64,000 bases of DNA from Datura wrightii (Eukaryota; Streptophyta; Magnoliopsida; Solanales; Solanaceae). The stretch spans positions 127,605,501 through 127,669,500 of the forward strand of contig JASDFA010000010.1 in NCBI GenBank assembly GCA_035772735.1, read 5' to 3'. Of this stretch, positions 22,060-30,992 are shown one piece after another (position 1 is the stretch's first letter; the number at the start of each line of letters is the position of its first letter). A program made the translations under genes and the position numbers. The notes under the pieces were generated by a model. It was not told the origin of the DNA, did no database searches, and saw nothing but the letters and a program-made list of their open reading frames with translations.

Positions 22060-23280
22060 ATGTCTGGAAGGCAAGACAAGGGGAAAAGCGCATCCACATC
22101 TGGCGCCAGTAGAAAAAGACTGAGAATTGGGGCAGCAGTGCCAGCAGCACCACCTGTTCCAAAGGGGAAACGTAGACAATATGGAACACAATGGGTTTCA
22201 GATGAGGGAAAGAAATGGTACTCCAAACACAAGGAAACCAAGTATTTCCCTGAGGAGCAAATAGCAAGGGATCCACTAGCTCAAGAATTCCCAAGAATCT
22301 TACACAGGATAAACACTATGGGGTTAAACTTCATCTTCGAAGAACCCAAAGAGTGTAATCTTCATCTCATAAGGGAATTCTACGCTAATTGGAACCCCAC
22401 CGTACGCAGCCACACAGTCAAGATCAGAGGACAGGTGGTTACTTTTGAACCACAACATCTTAATGCCATCTTGGGGACGCAGGACACAGACGCGCATGTC
22501 CTCTGCCAGTGTAATATCACTCCACCATATGCAGATATCAGATGCACATTATGTGGAGCACGATCAACAACTAGTTGGAGTCGTCACAAGGAAAGAGGAT
22601 ATCACCAAACATTGCCATACTCCCATATGAATAGAGAAGCAAGGATCTGGTTGAAGATAGTGTGTACTTGCCTGATCCTGGGGGTGCACATGACTAACGT
22701 CACCTGGGACAGAGTTTGTTTGGTATATGCATTGATGAAAGGATTGGAGATAAATGTTGGAGTGGTGATCATTTCCGCCATGAAAAGAGCCAGACTTCAT
22801 CAAGGGCATTGGTATGGTTTCGGTGGTCTTCTAACAGCTTTCCTCAGGGGCCATGGTATTGAAGAAGAGGCCCTGGATTACATTTCGCAAATTGATCGTC
22901 ATGCTTTGGACGTCACTAAGACCAAAGCACCCAATACCATATTTTGTCCGGTGCTTACACTAGTCGAGCGACATGCTCGGGATGATAAACACATGGCCAA
23001 AATGTATAGAATGCAGATGCTGCAACTGCGGATTGGTGGAAGGCCCGCTACAGAGGATGAATTGTGGCAACTCGAGATGGATTATCTATTTAATGAGCAT
23101 GCCCGAGCATTACGCAAAATTGGGCCTGCATTTGTAGAACCAATTGATGACGACGTCCCTACTGATGAGGAAACGCGCCGGGATGACTCATACATTGAGT
23201 CAGAGGAGGAGGGCGGAGAAGATTCCGATCTTGGAGATGAGGTACTGGCACCTGATGAAGAGATTGAACATTTTGATTGA
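22060..23280 (+). CDS. ORF3 of element D, putative plant transposon protein (406 aa, intact)
   Basis: This open frame lies downstream of pol, where Athila elements carry their env-like gene. The N-terminus is basic (SGRQDKGKSASTSGASRKR), the central domain has REFYANWNP, VKIRGQVVTFEPQHLNAILG and MNREARIWLKIVC, and the tail is strongly acidic (about residues 365-406). The central pattern fits the family called 'putative plant transposon protein'; its function is not established. There is no signal peptide or clear membrane span, so it does not look like a classical envelope protein. It is intact although pol of the same element has over ten stops. The start follows a splice-acceptor-like site. 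E carries a close homologue, roughly three quarters identical by eye. Confidence 0.85.
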   Translation: MSGRQDKGKSASTSGASRKRLRIGAAVPAAPPVPKGKRRQYGTQWVSDEGKKWYSKHKETKYFPEEQIARDPLAQEFPRILHRINTMGLNFIFEEPKECNLHLIREFYANWNPTVRSHTVKIRGQVVTFEPQHLNAILGTQDTDAHVLCQCNITPPYADIRCTLCGARSTTSWSRHKERGYHQTLPYSHMNREARIWLKIVCTCLILGVHMTNVTWDRVCLVYALMKGLEINVGVVIISAMKRARLHQGHWYGFGGLLTAFLRGHGIEEEALDYISQIDRHALDVTKTKAPNTIFCPVLTLVERHARDDKHMAKMYRMQMLQLRIGGRPATEDELWQLEMDYLFNEHARALRKIGPAFVEPIDDDVPTDEETRRDDSYIESEEEGGEDSDLGDEVLAPDEEIEHFD

Positions 23281-25023
23281 TCGGGGAGTTACACCACCCA
23301 AACTTTATTTTTAATTACAGATATGCGCACACTGGGGACAGTGTTCCAACTAAGTGTGGGGTGGGAGTAGTTAGGTGCTGGTGTAGTAAGGTTGTGATGT
23401 GCTTGTGCTTCTATGGCTGTTTAATATGTGACATTGTGTTTCGTGTTATGTTGTTGATGATTTTGTGTGTTGGTGTTGGTGATGTAATAAATTGTTAAGG
23501 AGTTATTTTTGTAATTATTTGTGTAAGTTATTTGCTATTTTTAATTTTTTTTAATTTTTTTATTTTTTCTAATTTTTTTTTATTTGGGTTTCTCAGTTTT
23601 TGTTTTCAGTGCTTTTTCCGAGAATAGTCCCTTTGAACCGAAGTCTTAAATAGAGACTGTTTCCTATGATGGATTGATGACGACCGTCTTAAGGGAACTT
23701 TAGTCAGTAGGTTTACATTTTTTTTAACACATATCTAATTAATGGTTCGATATTCTTGTTATATGCTATATTGTAAGATGCAAGTGTGATTAGGATGGAA
23801 GCATGCAAGTGTTTTAAACATATTGAGACACCTAGGCTCTAGAATTTGACTCGATGTGATTAAAGCTTAATTTTGAATTCTTGTAATTAACTGAGTTAAG
23901 AGTCTGTGAATATGTCTTAAATTGAGCATGTGCAGTGACTGTGAGTTTTTCTAATATTCCATGCTACTGTGAAGTGTCTAGAACTTGCCTGGTGTGTATA
24001 TAAAATGAAATGAAGGATGTGGATTGTAGGAGAGAATATAGGCATTTCTTTGAATGAACCTAAATTTTATCCCTTATCTTACCTACCTTGAATGTTAAAT
24101 CCTAGTTAGCCCCATTGAGCCTTAAGCCTATTCTTTGATAGTTAAAACATAAGCTTAATCCTTTTCATTCATTAGCCGTGAATTTGATCCAAAACTCCTA
24201 AGCGGTTAAGTGAAAAATTCCAAAGAGTGAAGGAGTGAAAAGCGTGAAACAGAAGGAAAAATAGAAGTTGTGACAGTTGAGAAAAGGACAAAGGTGCACT
24301 TATTTGAAATGATTGATTATTAGTAGAGAGTAAGAAAGTAAATGAAAAATTTGCTTAAATACGCTTTACTAGTAAGCTGAGTATGCTTAAAGAAATGGGA
24401 ACAAAAAGAGAAAATTCAAAAGTGAGAAGAATGAGGAAGAAGTAAGTAAAGAGATGTCTTTAATGAATGTTGGAGGTGTTAGAAGTGCTTGGAGAAGATA
24501 GTTACTACTACTCGTCAGAACAGTACTTCCTAGTCCCTTAGCTTACATTACAACCCATTAAGTCCTACTTGATCTTACGTTCATACATCCTTAAATTAGT
24601 GAAGTAAAACACTAAGGGCAATCTTATGGTTTACTACATGATGCATGTGAATTCTTTGAGAGAGCGAGCATAATTTTATTCATATACCCATATATGTTGC
24701 GCTTTGAAAATTTTGTGAGTAAAAATGGGGTAACTCTCTTGTGTTGTGAGGGCACATGCTTAATGAGAGATAACATTCATGTCAGATTTCTTGATCGGTT
24801 GATTTGCATGAGTTTGCCAAGATTGAGAGTCGATTCTTGAGGTTAGGGGGTCTTAACATAGTTGTAATTCATTTCAATGATTAAACCGTGCATGCTCTAT
24901 TTTTAACTTGCTATCTTAAATAATCATTATAGTTGTAGCTTGAATGGTCTTGCCAAATTAGCTATGCGTGAGTCTTTAATTACATGAGATGTGAAAGGAT
25001 TCTTCGAGGATGAAAAAGGTTTT
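23281..25023 (+). other. Long 3' UTR of element D
   Basis: This AT-rich non-coding stretch has T-rich runs near 23530-23580, a second PPT-like AAGTGTGGGG at 23352-23361 and a conserved block at 23664-23698 (GATGGATTGATGACGACCG, then TCTTAAGGGAA). Long parts match E 26500-28320 on the opposite strand. I see no gene in it. Confidence 0.75.
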
Positions 25024-25037
25024 AAGTGTGGGGTAGG
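25024..25037 (+). other. Polypurine tract of element D
   Basis: AAGTGTGGGGTAGG lies directly against the TGATCTTGGG start of the 3' LTR. It is the primer site for plus-strand DNA. Confidence 0.85.
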
Positions 25038-25055
25038 TGATCTTGGGCAGAATTG
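25038..25055 (+). repeat. First 18 bp of the D 3' LTR, cut by element E
   Basis: TGATCTTGGGCAGAATTG; the LTR resumes at 34958. The last five bases are the left target duplication of E. Confidence 0.95.
25051..25055. repeat. Target-site duplication of element E, left copy
   Basis: AATTG, repeated at 34953-34957. It lies in the loop of D's LTR-terminal inverted repeat. Confidence 0.97.
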
Positions 25056-25966
25056 TGTCCGACTGGTTCGGTATATGTAAAACCGACACGCAAGTGCACG
25101 TGGTCAAACAAGTAATAAAGTGGCTAAGTAAGCCAAGTATTGATCCAAGGAGACTCTGGATAAGTAAAATTGCCTAAGTACACTATATTCTTATCTTACT
25201 TCTAATTATGCTAACAACAACGTAACCAACAGTTAAATAAGTTTTTGTTTATAAATTATATATACTAAAACTATTAACAATTATTTACTGTGAATTGAAA
25301 CTATGGATATGAGCATGCCAAGGTTAAGAACAAGCAATGAATTTGACGATAATCACAATTTGGTTAATCTTTTCTTCATGTTGCTAGCCAAGAACATTAG
25401 CCTAGAAATTAAAACTCTCGTATTTAAATTCACTTTAGAATCATAAACCATTCGTCTACATTTCTGTGATCAAATGCAATTTATGACCTAGCACTACAAT
25501 TCCGGTTCCTAAATTGACTAATATGGCTTTCAAGTATATTTCTATCAGGAAAGCACATCAAAACCCAATTTTCCCAAATCAAGTTAAGAACAATACCCTA
25601 TTAATTCACAACTTTCCAATTTCGTGCTCTCTCGAGTGAAATTGGACTTTTTAGATGTACATTAATGTCGGCCACACACTAATGCAGTAGAAACAAGAAT
25701 TAATAGAACAACATAGAAGAAGAAGATGAAAAACCATACAATTCAATAATCAAAATTCATCACCATTATTCAAAACCTCAGCAAGGAAGAGAATTAGCCA
25801 CTCATTTGTGGATTAATCTTCCTAAAACAAGTGTTAATCATACAAACAATTGATTGAAAGAAGAAAGGAAGAGAAGAAATCCCTTAGCTTTTTCGTCCCT
25901 CAACAGCTTCTAACCCACGTCCTTGCTCCACCAAGTCTCAATTAATTAAAAATAAGCTAAGTGTTG

Positions 25967-25974
25967 TATTTATA
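25967..25974 (-). promoter_or_regulatory. TATA box in the 3' LTR of element E
   Basis: TATAAATA on the minus strand, 33 bp downstream of the palindrome array and conserved in the 5' LTR at 34443-34436. Confidence 0.65.
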
Positions 25975-26006
25975 CTAGTGGGAATTTTTCCCGGAATAAC
26001 AAGCAA

Positions 26007-26237
26007 CGTGTCACGGAGGCCAACGCGGAGCACTGCCTCCGTGACACGGCGTGGACGCGGACCCTTACTGGAATTCCAGGGTCCGGGAATATAGCCTCAA
26101 CGTGGCACGGAGGCCAACGCGGAGGCTTATCTCCGTGCCACGGAGCTGTCGGGAGGCCTTACTGGAAATTGCCATTTAAAGTACCCTCCAGGCAGTGTGC
26201 CTCCGCGATGGTAGCGTGGCACGGCTCCATCGCGGAG
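26007..26237. repeat. Palindromic module array in U3 of element E
   Basis: Three modules: CGTGTCACGGAGGC (26007-26020) with GCCTCCGTGACACG (26035-26048); the GTGGCACGGAG ... CTCCGTGCCAC pair near 26100-26145; and CTCCGCGATGG (26201-26211) with CCATCGCGGAG (26227-26237). The array is repeated at 34473-34710 in the other LTR. Confidence 0.92.
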
Positions 26238-26483
26238 CCCCTTTACTTTGCGCATTCCAACGTCTTTTCCATGCTCGCATCCAAGTCCAACTCCGATATA
26301 ATTCCAACATGCATTTTAGATCCTAAATATCATGTTTTCCTGCAAAACAATGCTAATCATGTTGGTTAGTATAAATTCACATTTTATTACCAATTACATG
26401 AAAATGTATACACATTGCATAACAAACAAGGCGAAAATGATACGTTTGAGTATCACTTGGGCATATAAATCTGCCCAAGATCA

Positions 26484-26500
26484 CTTACCCCACACTTAAA
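26484..26500 (-). other. Polypurine tract of element E
   Basis: The minus strand reads TTTAAGTGTGGGGTAAG next to the 3' LTR. The AAGTGTGGGG core recurs at 28333-28324 and 29718-29709, on either side of ORF3. Confidence 0.88.
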
Positions 26501-28502
26501 TCCTTGTTCGTCCTCGAACAACACATACACAACTCATGCAAATTACATCCCAACCCTTGCCACTATGGTGCGACAATTTATGCTACGGTCATCCCGATTA
26601 TTCAATTTTTGCAAATCATCAACAAAACATGCATGGTCTTAACAATGCAATGACCTTTAATACATCAAGACTTCCTAGACTTTAAGAATCGACTCTCAAT
26701 ATCGGCAAACTCATGCAAATCAGCTAATCAAGATATCCGACACGAAAATCAATCTTTCATCAAGCATGTGCCCTCACAACTCAAGAGAATCTTCCCCTTT
26801 TATGTTCATGCAACACACAAACATTCAAGTAGGGGCATATAAAAATTAATTTCACTCTCTCTCCCAAAAGAATTCACATGCATCATGTCATGACCCATAG
26901 GCTTGCCCTTAGTGTATTACTCCACTAATATAAAGAAATGCAATGTAAGATCATGTAGGACTTTAATGGGTTGTAATGGAAGCTATGGAACTAGTATATA
27001 TTGGATTAGCCAATTATAGTCACTAGCATCCTTAAGCGCCTTTTCAACACATTCCTATCGACTCATGGATATTGTTCTTCTTTTTCTCTTTTTCATCATC
27101 CCATTCATGGTTGTTTACTTTTGTATGGCCCATTTCCTCAAACACACTTGACACAACAACAAAGGGTTTTCATGCACCTTTATTATCATTTCATTATACC
27201 AAGTGCCTCTTCAACCTCTTCTTTTCTTTCTTCACTCTGCTTTTCTTTTCTTTCCACTCTTCTCACTCATTGACACTTCGGGAAAATTTTTCTTTTCTTC
27301 TTAAGCGCTTAAGAGTTTTGTATAGACTTTACGGCTAATGAAAAGAAGGAATACAACTTAGTTTATACAATTTTGGACAAAAGAAAGAAATAATCGGCTA
27401 AAGGCTCAACGGGCTGACTAGGGTATACAGTCACATAAAAAGGTAGCGTATGACAAGAAAAAAATCGAAACTCTCGGTTAAACAAAGAAATGCCTACATC
27501 CTTTCCAACACTACACCTCCTTCATTTCGTTTTGCACACACACCAGGCAAGTTCTAGACACTTCACAATAGCATGGAATAACAATACCTCACTTCACACT
27601 TTATGCACATGCTCGATTCAAGATGCATTCACAGACTCTTTAATTAGCCAATTACATGAATTCGAAATTAAGCCTCAATCACACTGAATCGAATTCTACA
27701 GCCTAGGTAACTCAACATATTTACAAAATTGCATGCTTTCAAACGAATCACTTTTACATTTTGAATATCAGTTACAACACGCAACCAAAATTTCACAACC
27801 AGATAGTAACTACAGGTTCAGTGATGCAATCCACCAAAGAAAAAAACTTAAAATAAATTAAAATCACTACTCCTACCGACTACATTTCCCTTAAGACGGT
27901 CGTCATCCATCCATCATAGAGAACGGTCACTAACTATGACATCGGTTCAATGGGACTATTCTCGGTAAAAGAACCGAAAACAAACTCCGAGAAACCCAAA
28001 ATAAAAACCGAAATATTTTTGCAAAACATCGATAATGTCGATGGAAAATTTTTTACAAAATTTTTTGATAAGTGCAAAATATTTTCGCAAAAATTTTGAA
28101 AAATATCGATCATTTCGATAAAAAAGAAATATTTACAAAATATTTACAAAATATTTACACTGGCAACCACAACTTTTCATAACACACATCATTTACCATA
28201 AAAATATATACAGATACAACACAAATCAGTTCACAACCACAAGGAAACATAAAAACATACATGCAAAACAAAGGAAGAACATACAGCAGATTAGCCCAGG
28301 TTCCAGCACCTAACTACTCCCCACCCCACACTTAAATCGAACACTGTCCCCAGTGTTCACAAAAATTAAAAATCACACAAATTTCGGGTGGTGGAACTCC
28401 CTGTTCAGTCGAAATATTCGACTTCTTCATCTGGTGCTGCTGCCTCGTCGCCCATGTCCGATCACCTCCATCGTCGTCATCGAACTCCACATTGGAGTCC
28501 TC
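26501..28502 (-). other. 3' UTR of element E
   Basis: This non-coding, AT-rich stretch is homologous to D 23281-25020 in opposite orientation. It includes the conserved CTTAAGACGGTCGTC block at 27885-27920. A frame of the ORF3 acidic tail persists after the ORF3 stop, in another phase, between about 28410 and 28502. Confidence 0.75.
28015..28158. repeat. AT-rich stretch with ATCGAT-type and ATATTTACAAA repeats
   Basis: Three tandem units close to ATATTTACAAA end the stretch. Upstream are ATCGATAATGTCGAT and ATCGATCATTTCGAT, both short imperfect palindromes. Confidence 0.7.
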
Positions 28503-29624
28503 CTAACGTGTCTCCTCGTCCGTGGGGACATCATCATCAGTGGGCTCAACGAAGGCTGGTCCCACTCGGCACAATGCTCTGGCGTTCTCGTCAAATGGGT
28601 AATCCAGCTCCAGCTGCCATAACTCTTCCTCTGTGGCTGGTCTCCCACCAATCCAGAGCTGAAGCATCTGTATACCAAACATCTGAGCCATGTACTGATC
28701 GTCACGAGCATGTCGCTCGCCCAGTGTCAGAACTGGCCCGTGTGTGGTGTCGGGGGCCTTAGTTTTTGTCACATCAAGGGCCCTCCGCTCCAACTGTGGG
28801 ATGTAATCCAAAGCCTCTTCCTCGACATCGAGGCCTCGGAGGAAGGTGGTGATGAGTCCGCCGAACCCATATCTGTGGCCCTGGTGTAGTCGGGCTCTCT
28901 TCATGGCGGATATGATAACCGCCCCAACATTAATCTCCAGCCCTTTCATAAGGGCATACACCAGCCAGACACGGTCCCGGGTCACATCCGTCATGTGAAC
29001 CCCTGGGATCAAGCACGAACAAACTATTTTTAGCCATATTCTCGCCTCCCTGTTCATCTGCGAATAAGGCATAGTCTGGTGATAACCCCTCTCCTTATGT
29101 CTGCTCCATCGGGCTGTGGATCGAGCCCTACACAAGGTACGTCTGATGTCGGCGTATGGTGGGGTGATGTTCAGCTGGCGGAGAACGTGGGCGTCTGTGT
29201 CCCGCGCTCCAACGATGGCATTAAATTGCTGGGGTTCCAGAGTGACAATCTGCCCTCTGATTTTTATTATGTGGCTTCTGATGGCCGGGTTCCAATTTGC
29301 GTAGAACTCCCGGACCAAATGTAGGTTGCACTCCTTGGGCTCCTGAAATATAAAGTTGAGCCCAGCTGCCTCGATCCTCTGCACAATACGGGGGAACTCC
29401 TGTGCTAGTGGTTCCCGTGCAATATGCTCCTCCGGGAAGTACTTGCTTTCCTTATGTTTAGCGTACCACTTCTTTCCTTCCTCGGTTACCCACCTCATTC
29501 CGTATTGGCGGAGTTGGCCGCGCGGAACAGCTGGTGCAGCTGGGACTGCGGTGCCTAATCTCATTCGCTTTCTCCCGGTGCCTGAAGTAGAAGCACCTTT
29601 ACCCTTATCCTGCCTACTCGCCAT
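28503..29624 (-). CDS. ORF3 of element E, putative plant transposon protein (373 aa)
   Basis: Homologue of ORF3 in D, with the same basic start (MASRQDKGKGASTSGTGRKR), REFYANWNP, IKIRGQIVTLEPQQFNAIVG, MNREARIWLKIVC and the DDDVPTDEETR end. A TAG stops it where D continues with about 40 acidic residues; the acidic codons are still present beyond the stop in a shifted frame, so the tail was lost recently. The ATG at 29624 is preferred over 29642 because it aligns with D and follows the TTGGCAG acceptor. It is kept in an element that has lost pol, which argues for a role in cis or for trans-activation. The role is unknown. Confidence 0.85.
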   Translation of the reverse strand: MASRQDKGKGASTSGTGRKRMRLGTAVPAAPAVPRGQLRQYGMRWVTEEGKKWYAKHKESKYFPEEHIAREPLAQEFPRIVQRIEAAGLNFIFQEPKECNLHLVREFYANWNPAIRSHIIKIRGQIVTLEPQQFNAIVGARDTDAHVLRQLNITPPYADIRRTLCRARSTARWSRHKERGYHQTMPYSQMNREARIWLKIVCSCLIPGVHMTDVTRDRVWLVYALMKGLEINVGAVIISAMKRARLHQGHRYGFGGLITTFLRGLDVEEEALDYIPQLERRALDVTKTKAPDTTHGPVLTLGERHARDDQYMAQMFGIQMLQLWIGGRPATEEELWQLELDYPFDENARALCRVGPAFVEPTDDDVPTDEETR

Positions 29625-29629
29625 TGTAT

Positions 29630-30336
29630 CTGCCAACATCAATAAACAAGCACAATGTCAAGCTAAATGCATATTAGCTCCGGCTAAGGTCGGGTTAAAC
29701 TAAGTTCACCCCACACTTAGTCCTTAGCTACTTTTACGATACTACGGCAAGGATTACTTTATTTACAACCCAAACACAAACAACTATACAATTTATTGCT
29801 TAGTGCGATCACCAAAAAATTTTCCACAGTATAACTTTTAGCGTACTACTCAGACTTCATACAGCTAATCCCAATCCTACTATCGCTAGCAATTCAACCA
29901 TCGCACTGAGCAACGAAAACAACAAACAAAAACAACAACAAAAATTCTATATACATACGAATCCGAATAATCAAACCAATTTGAACAATTTTGGCATTTT
30001 CCCCAAAAATTCGAGAATTCGTCGTCTATTACATTCAAACAATATTTACACAACTTATCTCACTTCACAACCACACCCCGACATCTAATTCACCAATTTA
30101 TCAAGTTACCCAATTCAATTTCAACAACCCAAGCCCTAGAATTAAATTTTACACTCAATTTCAAATAACTCATGTAATCGACAAGTTCAAACGCTAATTA
30201 CAACATTTCGAACACTCATCAATAAACAAATAATTCAATTTCATGCTAAATTGCTACTTAGGAGGATATATCTCACCTCACATACTCAAAGTCGAGTGGA
30301 ATCGACAAAAATTTGAGAAAAACGAGGAAAACATAC
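29630..30336 (-). other. Putative intron upstream of ORF3, element E
   Basis: The donor AAAG|GTATGT at 30336 and acceptor TTGGCAG ending 29630 lie six bases before the ATG. It is 707 bp, AT-rich and non-coding. The PPT-like copy at 29709-29718 lies near its 3' end, as in D. Confidence 0.6.
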
Positions 30337-30521
30337 CTTTAATTTGAATACCCAAAGAAACTTGACGATTTCCTTGCCTAGTACCGTGGCACGGTGGTTG
30401 GGGGAGGGAATTAGGGAGTTTGGTCGCGGAGAAGAGAAGAAATGGGGAAAGAAAGGGCAAAAATCGGGGTTAAAATTAAGAAAAACACGCGGGTCACCCG
30501 GCAACCCAGTGTGACCCGGCA

Positions 30522-30690
30522 CCAAATATAAGGCAACGTGTCACGGAGGGTAACGCGGAGCCCCTACTCCGTGACACGGAGCCAACGCGTTGGCTCACTG
30601 GAAATTTTTTTAAAAATCCGGATTTAACTTCAACGTGTCACGGAGGGTAACGCGGAGCCTCTCCTCCGTGACACGGAGCCAACGCCCCAG
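30522..30690 (-). promoter_or_regulatory. Palindromic modules plus TATA-like site upstream of the ORF3 leader, element E
   Basis: Two near-identical GTGTCACGGAGGGTAACGCG ... CTCCGTGACACGG modules (30534-30592 and 30631-30690) are followed, in minus-strand sense, by CCTTATATTTGG (30533-30522). The order module then TATA copies the U3 arrangement. Promoter activity is inferred. Confidence 0.5.
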
Positions 30691-30934
30691 TGCACTGTCT
30701 CTTCATTTTAATTATTTTTTTCATACCTTGCCTTTTCCTCTCCGATTCCATGCTTATTTTTCTCCGTTTGACCTGAAAATCACCTCACTAAACAAAATTG
30801 GTTAGATTAATAGATTTCCCTAACTAAAATGAAAAATACTAACTAAAACGAAAAATTTTATACTAAATCAAGAAAAAGAAAATTAAAATAAAAACTATTT
30901 ACACCTTACTAAACAAAAGAAAAAAAATATTTTC

Positions 30935-30952
30935 CACGGGTTGCCTCCCGTG
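30935..30952 (-). ncRNA. AGGCAA-loop hairpin after gag-pol, element E
   Basis: The minus strand reads CACGGG-AGGCAA-CCCGTG, a perfect 6-bp stem, about 40 bases after the gag-pro stop. The neighbouring GTAAACCAGGCGCTGCA block is shared with D. Confidence 0.65.
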
Positions 30953-30992
30953 CAGCGCCTGGTTTACCGTCGTGGCTCGACGTCCTTTATGC

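Larger units (their letters stand above)
25056..26483 (-). repeat. 3' LTR of element E (1428 bp)
   Basis: In element sense it starts TGATCTTGGGCAGA (26483) and ends CCAGTCGGACA (25056). It has the LTR-terminal inverted repeat CTTGGGCA (26456-26463) and TGCCCAAG (26472-26479), palindrome modules at 26007-26237 and a TATA box at 25974-25967. No gene is present. Confidence 0.95.

Noticed and set aside
22060..23280. ORF3 as a retroviral-type envelope gene
   Set aside because: Position fits env-like genes of Athila, but there is no signal peptide, no clear membrane span and an acidic C-terminal tail; it resembles the 'putative plant transposon protein' family.
27072..27338. Hydrophobic Phe/Ser-rich frame in the E 3' UTR
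   Set aside because: Low-complexity T-rich sequence, not conserved as a frame in D.
28388..28762. Plus-strand 124-codon frame opposite ORF3 of E
   Set aside because: Antisense shadow of ORF3; composition mirrors the conserved minus-strand protein.
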